Below, piece by piece: positions 20,634-31,599 of a stretch of 64,000 bases of DNA. The position numbers and the translations under genes are program-made. The notes beneath the pieces are model-generated. The model worked only from the letters and a program-made list of their open reading frames with translations. It had not been told where the DNA came from and did no database searches. Source of the DNA: Sweltsa coloradensis (Eukaryota > Arthropoda > Insecta > Plecoptera > Chloroperlidae); assembly GCA_024449915.1 (NCBI GenBank), contig JAMZAV010001855.1, forward strand, positions 1-64,000, written 5' to 3'. Each line of letters begins with the position of its first letter. The first letter of the stretch is position 1.

Positions 20634-21033
20634 CTTTATGAAACAAGACATTGAATATATTAATGAAATGGCCCATTGTCTCCCAAATCGTAATATAGAA
20701 GTTGTGGCCAAACTAGACCTACTTGTGTATTATCCAAGTTATAAAATATTTTTTTAAATATGACAAAATCTATCGGACCTCCATAGCTGGGCTAGGCCAA
20801 TATTTGTCTGTATTTATAAGCCAATTTCAATGCATGCAAAATATTTACATGATGGCTGACAGTGAGACAGTAAAAGAAGGTTTGAGGTACTAGTATAGCC
20901 TTGGAAAAAAGTTTTACAGTGAGTCTTTTATTGATTTATTTTTCTTGTAGGCCTATGTAACTTGACAAACGGGTAATAAAGTAAAAAAAAAATGTCTACT
21001 TCTTATTTTTTATTGTTATTTTAGGAATTAATA
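20634..21033. other. Non-coding stretch, possible intron of the minus-strand gene
   Basis: AT-rich with no clear features. If 20471-20633 is an exon, this is its upstream intron on the minus strand. Confidence 0.3.
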
Positions 21034-21455
21034 CCCCCACATAACAAAAACTTGTTAAAATACAGCCAAACCTTACATACCGGTACTCAAAAGAAATAAG
21101 ATTGATAAAAAGGGCCAAGCTCATCTACTCTTCCACATTTGCGCATTCTTAATTCATAAACGTACAGTGTCCCGTAACAACATCCTAGAAAAGCTTGGCA
21201 AAATAGAATTTGCAACTAGGATTAATTTAAACATTAGTTCATCCAAAGTCTTTTTTCTAATTAATTTAAACGTAATGGGCATGCAAATTCTATTTTACCA
21301 AGCTTTTCTAGGATGTTGTTACGGGACACTGTAACATTATGAATTAAGAATGCGCAAATGTGGAAGAGTAGATGAGCTTGGCCCTTTTTTAGATCTCATT
21401 TCTTTTCAGTGTGTAAGGTTTGGCTGTATTATAACAAGTTTTTGTTATGTGGGGG
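21034..21455. mobile_element. Long palindromic element (repeat P, left block), copy 1
   Basis: CCCCCACATAACAAAAACTTG at the left is mirrored by CAAGTTTTTGTTATGTGGGGG at the right, and the arms of about 190 bp match nearly throughout (e.g. GTGTCCCGTAACAACATCCT and its complement). A second, disrupted copy lies at 51226-53095. No target duplication was resolved and no protein is encoded. Transcripts would fold into a long hairpin. Confidence 0.75.
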
Positions 21456-21623
21456 ATCTCATTACTTTTTTCAAGTTCTATTGCAAAATTATTTGTTAAA
21501 ATATAATAATTTTATCAAAGTCGATTTAATTGCTACGGTATAACCAATTAACAATAGAATGTAAAATATCTAGTGGTCCAAAGACTTGCTATTTGTAAAC
21601 AATGTAGGCAATCATTGTCAAGT

Positions 21624-23588
21624 AACTATTCGAGAAAACAAGGAACACTAGCGCAGCCAAGTGGTCGAACCGTGAACTATTATTTCGGGGGTACTGATCG
21701 CGGAACATCATGCAAGAGGTAGGGGTTTCTCTCATTTATCCCGACCTAACACACAGAAATAATGTTCGGTGCCACAGTGCTCATCAAAGAAAACATATAA
21801 TATATACTTTCATTTATTTCCGAATGATACAAAATGAGGAATGAATGGAAAAGGGTGCTGTTAATTGCAAAACCAATCACTATAAACACATGTGTGTCTG
21901 CAGTCTGCACTTTCCTGGTCTCGAACAGCAATTGTTCTGCTGAGTAATAGGCTTATACTACCGTCGAGTTATTTTTCCGGCAATTTTATATTATGCACAT
22001 AACGTTTAAAGGTGGGTAACATTAAAACGTTTACAATTTTTGTGGTAAAATAAACTTTTTGATTGACCTACTTGGTGTGTCTAGCCGGTGTCCTGAGTCC
22101 TGACACTGTCAAACTAGAAATATCCTACATAAAATTCAAATACGCCAATATAAAATCATTATGACAGTTCTAAATATTTGGCCCAGTAAACCTACTCGGT
22201 ACCTACTACATCTATTTGTAATTTAGGCCTTCACTTGATATAATAATTGGCCTGGGACGGACACTTTAATGGGCCTACGCGGCTACAAGTGTTAGTATTT
22301 AAATGTGAATTTAAATGGCTTTGCGCGGAGCTTTTACAGGCTGTGATTTTTTATTTCTGAGTGTAAAATCAATCGTAAGGTCAGTCTTACGAATAATTAT
22401 GCACTATTTGTCGTACGGTCATTGACGATACCACCTAACATGTAGGCTAATAGTTCTAAATATCACTGTGCATTGTGGCGAAGTGGTAGCGCGTTTGAGT
22501 TCTATGCGAAAGGTGGTCAGTTCAAATCTACGTTCAGTAGTTTTTTTTAACCGTTCTATTTAGACATATGTTTTTCAGCAAATGATTTAATTACATTTGG
22601 CCTTGTCGCAGACGCAATTCTACGTCAAAGATAATAAAAGTGTGGAAAGTGTTATGTGAAGTGAATCACACTTCATGAACATAACATAAATGGCGTCTTA
22701 ATTATTACGATGTGAAATAGTTTGTCAATGCATTTTTTGAAAGTGCAACTGACCGTAGGTCCTATACGGATTCATAGAGGTGTGTATGTTTTTTTCCCCT
22801 AAATTCATTTTGGAAATTGTAAAAAGCGGTGTTATGTTTTTTATTGTATTTTCACATTTCTCGCATTGCAATACAGTGATATAATTAATCGTAGGGGTAT
22901 TACTTAAAAATAAAATCCATAGTATATTGCAATAATATGTGCATAAGTCACCCCAGTTTTTATCTTGCAAGTACCACACTCCTGCAGAAGTTAAAAAAGT
23001 GGAAACACAATACTACAGTAGCACTATTTAATCAGAAGAAATCATTTTTTTTAATTGCAAGTATTGTTTTCGTTTTAGCTTGTTTTTATTGGCAAGTTTT
23101 CAGTGAAAAGTGACTAAGAAGTAAGAATAGAATTAACTGTGTTATTTTAAAAGCAAATATGAGAATATGGTTTTGTATTTAACCATTTGGCAGTGTTATT
23201 TTGGTTTTATTAAATAAAATCAAAACACACACACCTCTACGCATTCATACAGCTGACCAACAGCCTGTCACATCACTGTAGGCCACACACTCATAGTTTT
23301 GCCGTCATTGCCTGTGCAACCACAAAGATGATGTGGTTTGCATTAAAAACTACTTCTCCCTCAATAAATGTCCGCGATCCTTCTCCAATCCATAATGGCT
23401 TCAATACTAACTAAGTGTATTTACTTCCATTTTATGCGTACAACCACTTCTAATATGCGTTCTAACACAATATTTTCAACGTTATTACATGTGTTGCGCC
23501 TATGCTGTCTGCTAGACTACCCCCGAACGAGCGGCCATATTGACGAACGCGCGCGCTATCTACATTCTCTTGTTTCCTCGAATAGTTA
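21624..23588. mobile_element. Element with ~20-bp terminal inverted repeats inserted in repeat P
   Basis: The ends read AACTATTCGAGAAAACAAGG and CTTGTTTCCTCGAATAGTT, an imperfect inverted repeat. Repeat P copy 2 (54142-54180) runs across this point without the insert. No transposase was found in the ~1.96 kb interior, so it would be non-autonomous. The target duplication and superfamily are unresolved because the flanks are themselves slightly symmetric. Confidence 0.55.
22470..22535 (+). ncRNA. tRNA-like sequence with pol III A and B boxes
   Basis: A box TGGCGAAGTGG (22476-22486) and B-box-like AGTTCAAATCT (22519-22529) have tRNA spacing. The acceptor stem is poor, so it is probably a tRNA pseudogene or SINE head rather than a working tRNA. 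Confidence 0.4.
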
Positions 23589-24056
23589 CTTGTTGATTGT
23601 ATGCCTGTATAAGGCTTATATTGAAACCTTTATTTGGAAGCCTTCCAGCAAACTATTTCAAGTTTTTCTTTCAAAAAGAACTACATCACTATTACCTTAA
23701 TGTCCATGTAAAATATGAACGTTGTAGCCCCACCCGTTTGGTCAGAATCGCTGGGCAATTGAAACTGACGAATTAGATAGTAGTAGTAGCCAGTAGTAAC
23801 TAACATCCTTAAAGTGATTTTGGGCATGTTTCAAGTAATTTTTTCACTAAGAAGGAATGCTCGTACCCCAACCAAATTTGGCATGTGTTGTCGGGTACCT
23901 AAATCCCCTCGATTTTGATAGTTTTCAAGTTCAAATCGTTTCATGACGGCTGGGTAACACCTCAAAATCACCCCTACTCTGCTTGCTGTATAAGGTACCC
24001 GAGTGTGTAGCGCGCCACGGCTTGGCTGCGGCGCCCTAACGGGCACCTAGATTGCA
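23589..24056 (+). repeat. Repeat P, right block, copy 1
   Basis: Closely matches 54165-54632, including GTAGCCCCACCCGTTTGG and GCGCGCCACGGCTTGGCTGC. A shorter related stretch (around 59000-59195) sits inside the element at 58884-59461, which suggests that repeat P and that element share ancestry. Confidence 0.72.
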
Positions 24057-25048
24057 TTGTTGTAACAATGGTTAGCTCTTGACCAAGATTTCTTAGCTTC
24101 TAGTTGCTCTAGAAAGCTGTGTTTACATTTATTTTAATTGTTAAGCATATATCTGTATTTTGACAGAGAGTTTAAACTTATGGTACATTATTAGTATGAT
24201 TGGGTACATAATTCATGGGTTGGTCAAATACCTAAATGTGGCTCTGTCAAAACATGTTATAACCTCCAAAACCAGCCATAAATGATCCATCTACCTCTGT
24301 TGTTACTCCTATAAACTTGGCTGAAGATTGTCAATGTGTAACAAAATTACAGTTTTGAGAAAACTCAGTTAAAGTTAGACATTTTGGTCTTTTTCTTGCT
24401 ATTTTATGTTGGCGCTATCACAACATAATAATTTATTGTGGGAACAAATGTTTTTTCACGTTTTAAACCACGAGGTGTTTAGTGGTGAGTTGAATGATTT
24501 CATGCGACTTGACTGCCACATAGAAAGTTTGTAATGACTAAATAAACAGTTATAAGGTACATCCTATGTATAAAGACGTAAATTACACTCTAAAAATGTT
24601 GGCAGAAGGCTTTAAAAGTATTTAAGGTGTCCTAATTGTCATGACAAATTATTTACGCTCGTCGCAAGTAAGCGTGCATCTGCATAAGTGGCGCTTTTGA
24701 CGGGCTGGTCACTGTGGTCCCGTTGGCTGAGTGGTTAGAGCGCTTGGTTTGAACGCAAGAGGTCGCCGGTTCGAATCCCGCCTGGGAAAACTTTTTAACT
24801 TTTCTTTACTTATTGCATAATTATTGTTCACTTGTTATCTGTGACAGAAACAATTTTTATAACTTTTCAAAAAAATAACCTATTTTTGTACCTTTTTTTG
24901 CAATTTGTTTTGGTATTTTAGGTAGGCTAGGCCTAGCCCTAGAAAACTTATGCAAATATAACAATAAAAAAATATGATTAATTAAATAGAGTGTACGATT
25001 GCCTTTAGGCTATTTGATAATAACAATAATCTAAGTGTTTATTTAGAT
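24057..25048. other. AT-rich stretch with one tRNA-like sequence
   Basis: Apart from the tRNA-like sequence at 24718-24787, nothing recognisable was seen. Stops are frequent in all frames. Confidence 0.5.
24718..24787 (+). tRNA. tRNA-like gene or pseudogene (possible UGA anticodon, serine)
   Basis: The A box TGGCTGAGTGG (24724-24734) and B box GGTTCGAATCC (24768-24778) match pol III consensus well. The ends pair as TCCC/GGGA and an anticodon-like arm (CTTGG, loop TTTGAAC, GCAAG) can be drawn with one mismatch. The acceptor has weak positions and the long variable arm of a true tRNA-Ser is absent, so a pseudogene or a solitary SINE head is likely. Confidence 0.45.
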
Positions 25049-25086
25049 TAAGGACGCGTCAACCGTTAGGTCATAATGCACCACTC
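25049..25086 (+). repeat. Left copy of a ~35-bp direct repeat flanking LINE fragments
   Basis: AAGGACGCGTCAACCGTTAG and the following GTCATAATGC recur at 26725-26760 with few differences. The 1.6 kb between them holds two oppositely oriented RT fragments. Confidence 0.7.
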
Positions 25087-25095
25087 TAGCCTAAG

Positions 25096-25132
25096 GGGGG
25101 TGGGGGGGGGGGTGGTGGGGGGGGGAGGAGGG
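25096..25132 (+). repeat. G-rich tract (G-quadruplex-prone)
   Basis: Several G-runs of 4-10 separated by single T or A bases, enough for an intramolecular quadruplex on the plus strand. Confidence 0.7.
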
Positions 25133-25182
25133 GCCCATGCTGGTCGGAACCAGTCACGAATAAGGGGAGGAAGGGGGGATTC

Positions 25183-25600
25183 TCACGTCGCGGTCGTCAT
25201 CGTCTTTGTCATCGTTCTCATCCTGTCACTTAACTTTTCTACACCTAGCATTTCTCTAATGCCCGTGTTTCTTATTCTATCCCTTCTCGTCTTGCCCACT
25301 GTGCTCCTCAGGAATCTCATCTCTGCCGCCTGTATCTGACTCTCCTCTCGATCTCCCATTGTCCAGGTTTCTGCTGCATACGTAAGTATCGGTATGGAAT
25401 AAGTTTTATACAGTGTCATCTTACACTGAATAGGTATTTCCCTATCCAAAACCGGGCCTTTCACAAACTGGTAGAAGTTACTGGCCTTTTGTATTCTGAT
25501 GTTAATCTCCTTTTAATCTTTCCACTTGCCATTACTTCCCTTCCTAGATAACTAAAACTATCCACCACTTTCAGAGTTTCTCCTCCAATGTTTATCTATG
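25183..25600 (-). pseudogene. Non-LTR retrotransposon RT, C-terminal fragment
   Basis: The minus-strand frame carries LYKTYSIPILTYAAETWTM followed by EMRFLRSTVGKTRRDRIRN, the thumb/connection region typical of a common invertebrate LINE polymerase. Related but frame-broken sequence continues to about 25600. Catalytic motifs are absent from this fragment. The clade cannot be fixed from this piece. Confidence 0.75.
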
Positions 25601-25639
25601 CTTGATAGTTCCCTGTGTCCACTTCTCCTGGCATGGCTA

Positions 25640-26480
25640 AAAGCCGCCTAGACAACACAACGCCAGACAATGAGAGAAGAGAAAGAAACTCAATGGTGGA
25701 ACGAGAGGGTACGAGATACAGTTCGGAAGAAGAAATTAGGTTGGAAAAAGAATGAAGATTTCAAGTCTGCAGAAAATAAGTATGAGTACCAGGCGAAAAA
25801 CCAACGTGAAACAAATTGTGAGGGAGGAAAAAGCAAGATGATTTCCAGGGAAATAATACAATTATAAGGAATAAAAGACAAGAAAGGGAGGAACAAAAGC
25901 TCATGGTAGTATATGAGAATGGACTAGTAACAAACAACCCACAGAAAATACAAGAAATGTGGAGGAAATATATTTCAAAGATCTGCTAAATGTAGAAGTA
26001 AGTGTAAATCTAAATGCAGAGAAAGAGGAAGAGGCAAATGGAGAAGATAAAGAATACGAGGTAACAGAACAAGAGGTGGCACGGGGGTTAGGAGCCATGA
26101 AGAATGGTAGAGCTCCGGGAGTGGATGACATTTCTGTGGAAATGATCAACGAATCAGGCGCGGAAGGAAGAAGATAATAAGTGCGAGTAATAAGTGCTGC
26201 AAGGAAGCAAAAGAAAAACAAGGTACTGGAAGATTGGAAAAGAGATATAATTGTACCATTGTTGAAGAAAGGTGACCGTAAGAAATGTGAAAATTACAGA
26301 GGGGTGTCATTCATGTGTTAGTGTGCAAAAATGTATGAGAAAGTTATAGAACTAAGACTAAAGGAGGTATGACACAGATCTAAGAGAAGAACAATATGAG
26401 TTCAGAAGTGGACGGTCTACTATTGATCCAATATTTGCAATAGACAGACAATGGAGGGGAGATGGGAAAAAAGGAAGAAA
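25640..26480 (+). pseudogene. Non-LTR retrotransposon RT, N-terminal and palm fragment, degraded
   Basis: In order on the plus strand: a WWNERVRDTVRKKKLGWKK linker, then MKNGRAPGVDDISVEMIN (RT motif 0/1), DWKRDIIVPLLKKGDRKKC and NYRGVSFM, then FRSGRSTIDPIFAIDRQW. Frameshifts and a stop lie between these blocks. It stops before the catalytic YADD box. Its orientation is opposite to the fragment at 25183-25600, and the two look like parts of the same LINE type, so an inversion or two insertions occurred. Confidence 0.75.
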
Positions 26481-26724
26481 TTGCACATTGCACACAATGC
26501 ATTTTTGGAAGGCTTGCCATTTGATAATCAATATATCGCTCGATACGATTCTTTCCCGAAACGATCGATAATCGATTCAGTCTTCTCGAATCGATTATCA
26601 ATTATCAATGGTAATTTTATATCTAGGTCCCATCGGCAAAAATCTCCTATAAGAAATAATATGTGATGGGAATCGCGAAAAGGGACCTTCGGGGCCAATC
26701 CAAAAAGCCACAGAAAAAGTTTAA

Positions 26725-26760
26725 GGGCGCATCAACCGTTAGGTCATATTGCGCCTCCTG
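26725..26760 (+). repeat. Right copy of the ~35-bp direct repeat
   Basis: Partner of 25049-25086 (AAGGGCGCATCAACCGTTAG...). The pair could be terminal direct repeats of a retroelement or copies of a common host sequence. Confidence 0.7.
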
Positions 26761-26774
26761 TGATAATGTAGTTT

Positions 26775-27568
26775 ACTAGGAAAACGCTTAAGTCCCGCCG
26801 CGTTGTTGGATGAGCGTAATTGGTGCATTGCGTTGCCAAGTGTTATGTGGATTTTCTGTTGTTCTGTGATAAAATCATTACTTAGTTGAAGATTTTTTAA
26901 AATTAATTTAAATTAAATAAACAATAAACTTTAATTTTTAATTTTTTTAATTAATCGTAATTTTAAAAAAGAAAAAAATCGTAAAATTTTGATTTTCATA
27001 AGAAATAATTATTCGATTGTGCTCAACTTTCACACGAATATATTAATTCATAAAATTAAGGTTCTGTGAAAAAATCACTACAATCGCATAAAGCATGTAT
27101 GTGTTATAAGTCAAAGAATTGCGTGAAAAAAAGTTAAAACCCTTAAAATTTCGATTTCCATTAGAAATAATTTTTCGATTATGCTCAAATTTCACACGAA
27201 TACCTAAATTCATAAAATTAAGGTTCTGTGAAAAAATCATTAAAACCGGACAAAGCATGCCTAGGTGTTATAAGTCGAAGAAAGTTTCAAAAAATCGAAA
27301 AAATAGTAAAATTGCGATTTTAATGAAAAATAATTTTTCGATTACGCTCAAAAACGTGGCAGTTCTAAGTTCAAAGATTTAGAAGGCCTCCATAAAATTT
27401 CATCGCAATTGGAGTATTGGTTTAGCCGGAATCGTGTTAACAAACACACAAAAATACAAAAAGAAAGGAAAAAAAAGAAAGAAAGAAAGAAAAAAAAAAA
27501 AAACATCCCGGATTTTTTTCTCCAGTGTAGTTGAATGGAATCTTCGCTTTGTTCGCTACGCTCATCTA
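26775..27568 (-). mobile_element. Helentron-like element, family 2 (HINE2), copy b
   Basis: Minus-strand copy. Its 3' end reads on the plus strand as ACTAGGAAAACGCTTAAG... and its 5' end as CTACGCTCATCTA, with the same ~120-bp core units (TTAAGGTTCTGTGAAAAAAT) as the other family-2 copies and an A/GAAA-rich segment at about 27465-27505. The flanking bases are A|A on the plus strand, i.e. T|T on the element strand. Confidence 0.75.
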
Positions 27569-27588
27569 ATTAGTAGTTAGTTTAACGC

Positions 27589-28904
27589 TAAGGTGACCAT
27601 ATTTTGAAAGTTACAAACCGGGACATGGATTATTTTGGAGTTTGGGGCAGAGCCCCAGTCGCTGAAGGCGATTTTTTTTTCGAGATATATTTGCGTCAAA
27701 TGCCTAGAAAACAGCTTTTTGACATGAAAATATGAATAAAAAATGGTTTTCATGTGTAAATTATTGTTGTCATAAAATCTTTATCTAGTGGTTTAAAAAT
27801 GATAGTAGTACAAAATAAAATACAAACACTCGGCAGAAAATAACAAGTGTAATGTTTTGATGAGGGCATCATACTAATGAAGTTCTAACGAATAATAATA
27901 AATATAATTGAAACTGCATTGAATATGTATAAAATGCATGATTTAACTTTTAATTCATTTGTCTTTACAACGAAATAATTAATGTAGGTATGTAATTAAT
28001 TAAAAACCTGGTTCAGTTGCATGATTAATACATTTTGATTTTTCAATATCTATAAACAAAATCAATGCAAATAATTACTGAGAAAATTAGGGGTGTGCAA
28101 GTCTTGATTCTTAAATGCAAGTCGAGTCCGAGTACTTAAAATAACTCGAGTACTGGTATCGAGTCTAATTCGAGTCAGAGTACTTCGTCTTTTTTAAATT
28201 TCACTATTACTCTTTGACTAGGCCCCTCTATATTTATTTTTTACAATTATGTTCAATAGTAATTTTATTTATTGATGGGTCTATATGTTGGCTTCATCAG
28301 TGAAAGAGTAACATCTTTTTGATTTAAAAATGTAATCTCTTTCTAGATCATTTTAATGATCAAACACAAAATATGTTTTTTGGGCTAGGATAATTCAGTA
28401 GTAAGTAGTATTACATGAAAATGTTGATACAAACATTATAGTGACATATTTTTATTATTTGTACCAAAAAACGTTCAGAACTTCCAAAAAGAACACAAAT
28501 TTGTAACAAAAGACTGAGGTTAGTATTATGGATATTCAAGGTTGGTAAGATAATGCCAAGAAAAGATTACGATTTTTACGTTTTCACACTCGAGCGCGAC
28601 CCAGCACCTCCACCAAAACCATTGAATAATACTTGCACACCCCTAGAGAAAATGAATTATCTTCTTGGAAGTGGAGGAACAATTTCAATGTTATTACTGT
28701 TAGTATTTATCTGAGGAGTGTATTTATCAATTAAAACATTATCCTGCCACATGGTAGGTGACAGAAATTTGGGACACTTCCCCTCCAAAATTGCAAACCG
28801 GTAGGGCCTACAAATACGTCATTTTAATGAGTCTCTCGGGACACCGGTACAAGTGTTCTGAAAACGGTACTGTACCGGTCAAACCGGTACGTCTGGTCAC
28901 CCTA
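27589..28904. mobile_element. hAT-type non-autonomous element with a second hAT inside
   Basis: Ends TAAGGTGACCATA and its near-complement TGGTCACCCTA resemble the widespread GGGTGACCA hAT termini. The flanking 8-mers TTTAACGC (27581-27588) and TTTATAGC (28905-28912) match at 6 of 8 positions. No transposase frame. It contains the perfect hAT insertion at 28088-28645. Confidence 0.65.
28088..28645. mobile_element. hAT-type MITE, nested
   Basis: TAGGGGTGTGCAAGT at the left and its exact complement at the right, flanked by identical 8-mers GAGAAAAT (28080-28087 and 28646-28653). The 8-bp duplication is diagnostic of hAT transposition. The interior has CGAGTCCGAGTACTT-type repeats and no coding potential. 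Confidence 0.9.
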
Positions 28905-28974
28905 TTTATAGCTATATATTTTCCAAAGCGGAGGAACATAAGACGTTACCTAGATAATTTGAGGTAATGCTTTA

Positions 28975-29476
28975 TGCCTTGTCAACACTAGCGCTTTAAA
29001 GTGAGCTTTAAAGTGAGTGGCACTTTAAGTCTAGGTGTAGACGCTCAAAAAGTAATTTGAAGTCCCACTCATTTTAAATCATCCCAGGACCCCATTTAAA
29101 GTGAGGAGCTGCTTAAATAACAATCGATTACTGTATCTCGATCCTGAAATGGCGGAACAACTAGTATTTTAAGGTTATGTTCAGAGTTTGTGACATTACT
29201 TTAGCCCGACATAGCCACTCTGTAACTTTAATCACGTCTCAAAATGATAAGAAGAAAAGACGAAATATTTCTAGTGACGAAATTCATTGTTTAATTGACA
29301 TTGAAAAACAGCTGAAAAATATTAAGAAAGACAGCTGAATGGTCATTGCCATCTAAACTCAAAAATGTCGATAAATCACGGGGGGTGATTATTGTTCCAG
29401 TGTAGACGCACGGTAACTTTAAATGACTCATTTAAAGTGGGAAGGACTTAAAGTGAACGTAAGTGTAGACAAGGTA
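28975..29476. mobile_element. MITE with imperfect terminal inverted repeats
   Basis: TGCCTTGTCAACACT at the left and AGTGTAGACAAGGTA at the right are inverted repeats. Both subterminal regions repeat CTTTAAAGTGAG-type words. No clear target duplication, so the superfamily is open. Confidence 0.55.
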
Positions 29477-29510
29477 TTGGGTACATAATTTACTATAAAG
29501 TATTTAACAG

Positions 29511-30711
29511 GGCAATCAATACCAGAACCCATTGATAATACTGAAAAGAAAAACAACAACTGTTACAAACCCGCAACAAACAACAATAACACGGGTGAGA
29601 TTCTGAGTAACATAGGTGAGCATTTATATAAAATTTCAGTACATTAGGGTTGCCAAGACCACTTCAAAGAGATGAGTTTGCATTTGATGTAAGAATTTCA
29701 AGGCAGAGGAAATCTAATGCAATCAATACAAACAATTTTTTTTCTCAATAAAAAGTTGAAAAATTGATCATTCATTAATCATTACTAGAGGTACGTGTAT
29801 ATAGCATTTTCAAGTGTCATTTTATAGCGTTTTGTAGCATCTATTTTTTTCGCCACTTTCAAAACCTTGTGTATGAAGTTTTTCATATTTTTATTTTGAA
29901 ATTATGTCATCAAGAATGAATTAATTTCAACTGAACAAAAATGTATACAAACAAATTACTGTAACTATGTAAAATGAAATAAAATAGGATTAGAAAACCA
30001 TAGTTTTTTGTGAAAAAATAGCGCTTTGTAGCATCTATTTACAAAACGCTATTTTCACGTACCTCTAATCATTACTAATGAATTGATAATGATTCATTTG
30101 TAACAAAGGTGAGTAAAAACATATTTTAAGTGTAGTAAATACTTCTTGAATGAATCAATACAATACATATATATTCTCTAACTATACTATCAACATTTTC
30201 TATAATTTATCTCTTCAAGAAAATCTAGGAACTGCTAGTCACTAAAAACATTGAACGAAAAAAAGTAACACAGGTGAGTTTTTTGTATGCTGTCTTACCT
30301 TTCTTTTTTTCCCGTGCCATTTATAAAAAATCCTACAAATCAATACTGTTTATGTATCAAGTATCAACAGGTGGATTCTGCATCATATCATGTAGTCGAG
30401 GCAGTCAACAAAGCAAAATTATATTTGAAAAAAATACAGTCCAAAAAGGCAAGTTTACAAGAATGACCCATCCAGATCCTATATATTTTTGTCAACAGGG
30501 GTCGGCTTATATTCAGATTCGACACAATACTACGGTCATCACTCATCACCAATTCCAAAAAGAAAACAAGTTACTATATCCACCCGCACCAATCGCAATG
30601 ATGACTAACAGAAACTACCATTTATCACACAACGTACATTTTGAACTTTTCATTGAAATTCCCACACACACATTTTTTAAACTTGACTCCCTCAAATGTG
30701 GAAAGACCTAA
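29511..30711 (+). other. Candidate cluster of very small exons of an unrecognised gene
   Basis: Several short open segments are bounded by splice-like signals. These are 29511-29594 (after TTTAACAG, before GTGAGA); a 49-nt piece ending FAFD before GTAAGA (about 29640-29688); a 15-codon piece ELLVTKNIERKKVTQ before GTGAGT (about 30227-30271); a 26-codon piece starting VDSASYHVVEAVNKAK after CAACAG and before the GC-type donor GCAAGT (about 30371-30448); and a last segment after TTTTGTCAACAG (about 30500). The second to last join in phase; the first does not. No family is recognised, and chance is a real alternative. Confidence 0.25.
29786..30067. mobile_element. hAT-type MITE with perfect target duplication
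   Basis: TAGAGGTACGTG at the left and CACGTACCTCTA... at the right form inverted termini; the flanking 8-mers are both ATCATTAC (29778-29785, 30068-30075). The subterminal TAGCGTTTTGTAGCATCTAT occurs in both halves. No coding potential. Confidence 0.85.
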
Positions 30712-30893
30712 GTTCAAACCCCTGTTGGGGTGGATTTTTTAATTTATGGATTGTATTTAATATAAGTATTTATTTGTAATTGTAACTGCTAATGGTCTGA
30801 TGAAGGGATGTCAAGAGGAGAGTGCAACTCACCCCTTTTCCTGAAGTGCTTGCCAAAAAGTCTTCGTGGCGTGACATGTCGGGCCCAGAGCTG

Positions 30894-30941
<48 letters not shown>

Positions 30942-31228
30942 TATTTTAGAAATTGTACAAATAATCGAACATTAAGATGATCAACTCCATGCTAGAAAAG
31001 GGCCATGAGGTCCCAGTCACAAAGTGTCAAACTTACTATGCCTAAGTTATAGCCTACCTCTTAAAACCACATTATAAAATACAATAGAAATAAATTAACA
31101 AATAAATGAAAGGAGATAGTTAAGTGTGAACAATTAATGATGGTAAACAATAGGCCTACCTAGTAAAGAGTGAACGATGATGATATGGTACAAATAATAT
31201 AAAATGAGATAGTAAAAGGGTGAACAGA
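30712..31228. other. Repeat-derived non-coding stretch with (TTA)n
   Basis: It starts with a B-box-like AGTTCAAACCCC and a body ending in a (TTA)n run at about 30895-30942, which resembles a SINE 3' region. The rest is AT-rich without genes. Confidence 0.4.
30895..30942 (+). repeat. (TTA)n microsatellite
   Basis: About 16 tandem TTA units. Confidence 0.95.
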
Positions 31229-31560
31229 TTCAACTTCTGATTTGGGCTTAAGTCCATCAGTTCTTGTCTTAGGAGTTTGTAAACGGTGACTTTAGAGCCG
31301 TCCTAGCAACGAAGCACATAATAAATTTCAGAGTTGTTCTGAATCAGCCTTGTTGATTCTGGCGTTGTTCCGCGGGTGTTCGCACTGTCCATACCACTGA
31401 TTGCTATATTTCCGATTAAATATATCGGTCTTTGGTTGGTTATCGCTCACTCGTCGATTGCGTCGGGGCCTACAGTGTTGGCTTGGTCGCTTTGATTTAC
31501 TGTCCCCCACTGAAAATCAGTTATATAACTGAGTGGGTAGACTCTAAATACAATTTATTT
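31229..31560 (+). mobile_element. tRNA-headed SINE family, copy 2 (5'-truncated)
   Basis: The plus-strand body matches copies at 15632-16020 and 50197-50629 (TTAAGTCCATCAG, TCGATTGCGTCGGGGCC and CAGTTATATAACTGAGTGGG blocks), but the tRNA-like head is missing. It lies at the 3' end of the minus-strand LINE fragment. Confidence 0.78.
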
Positions 31561-31599
31561 TAGTAGAATCCGTTTTGGTATGATGAAGTTCGTGCACGA

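Noticed and set aside
24718..24787. Confident functional tRNA-Ser(UGA)
   Set aside because: Promoter boxes are good but the acceptor stem is imperfect and the long variable arm of tRNA-Ser is missing.
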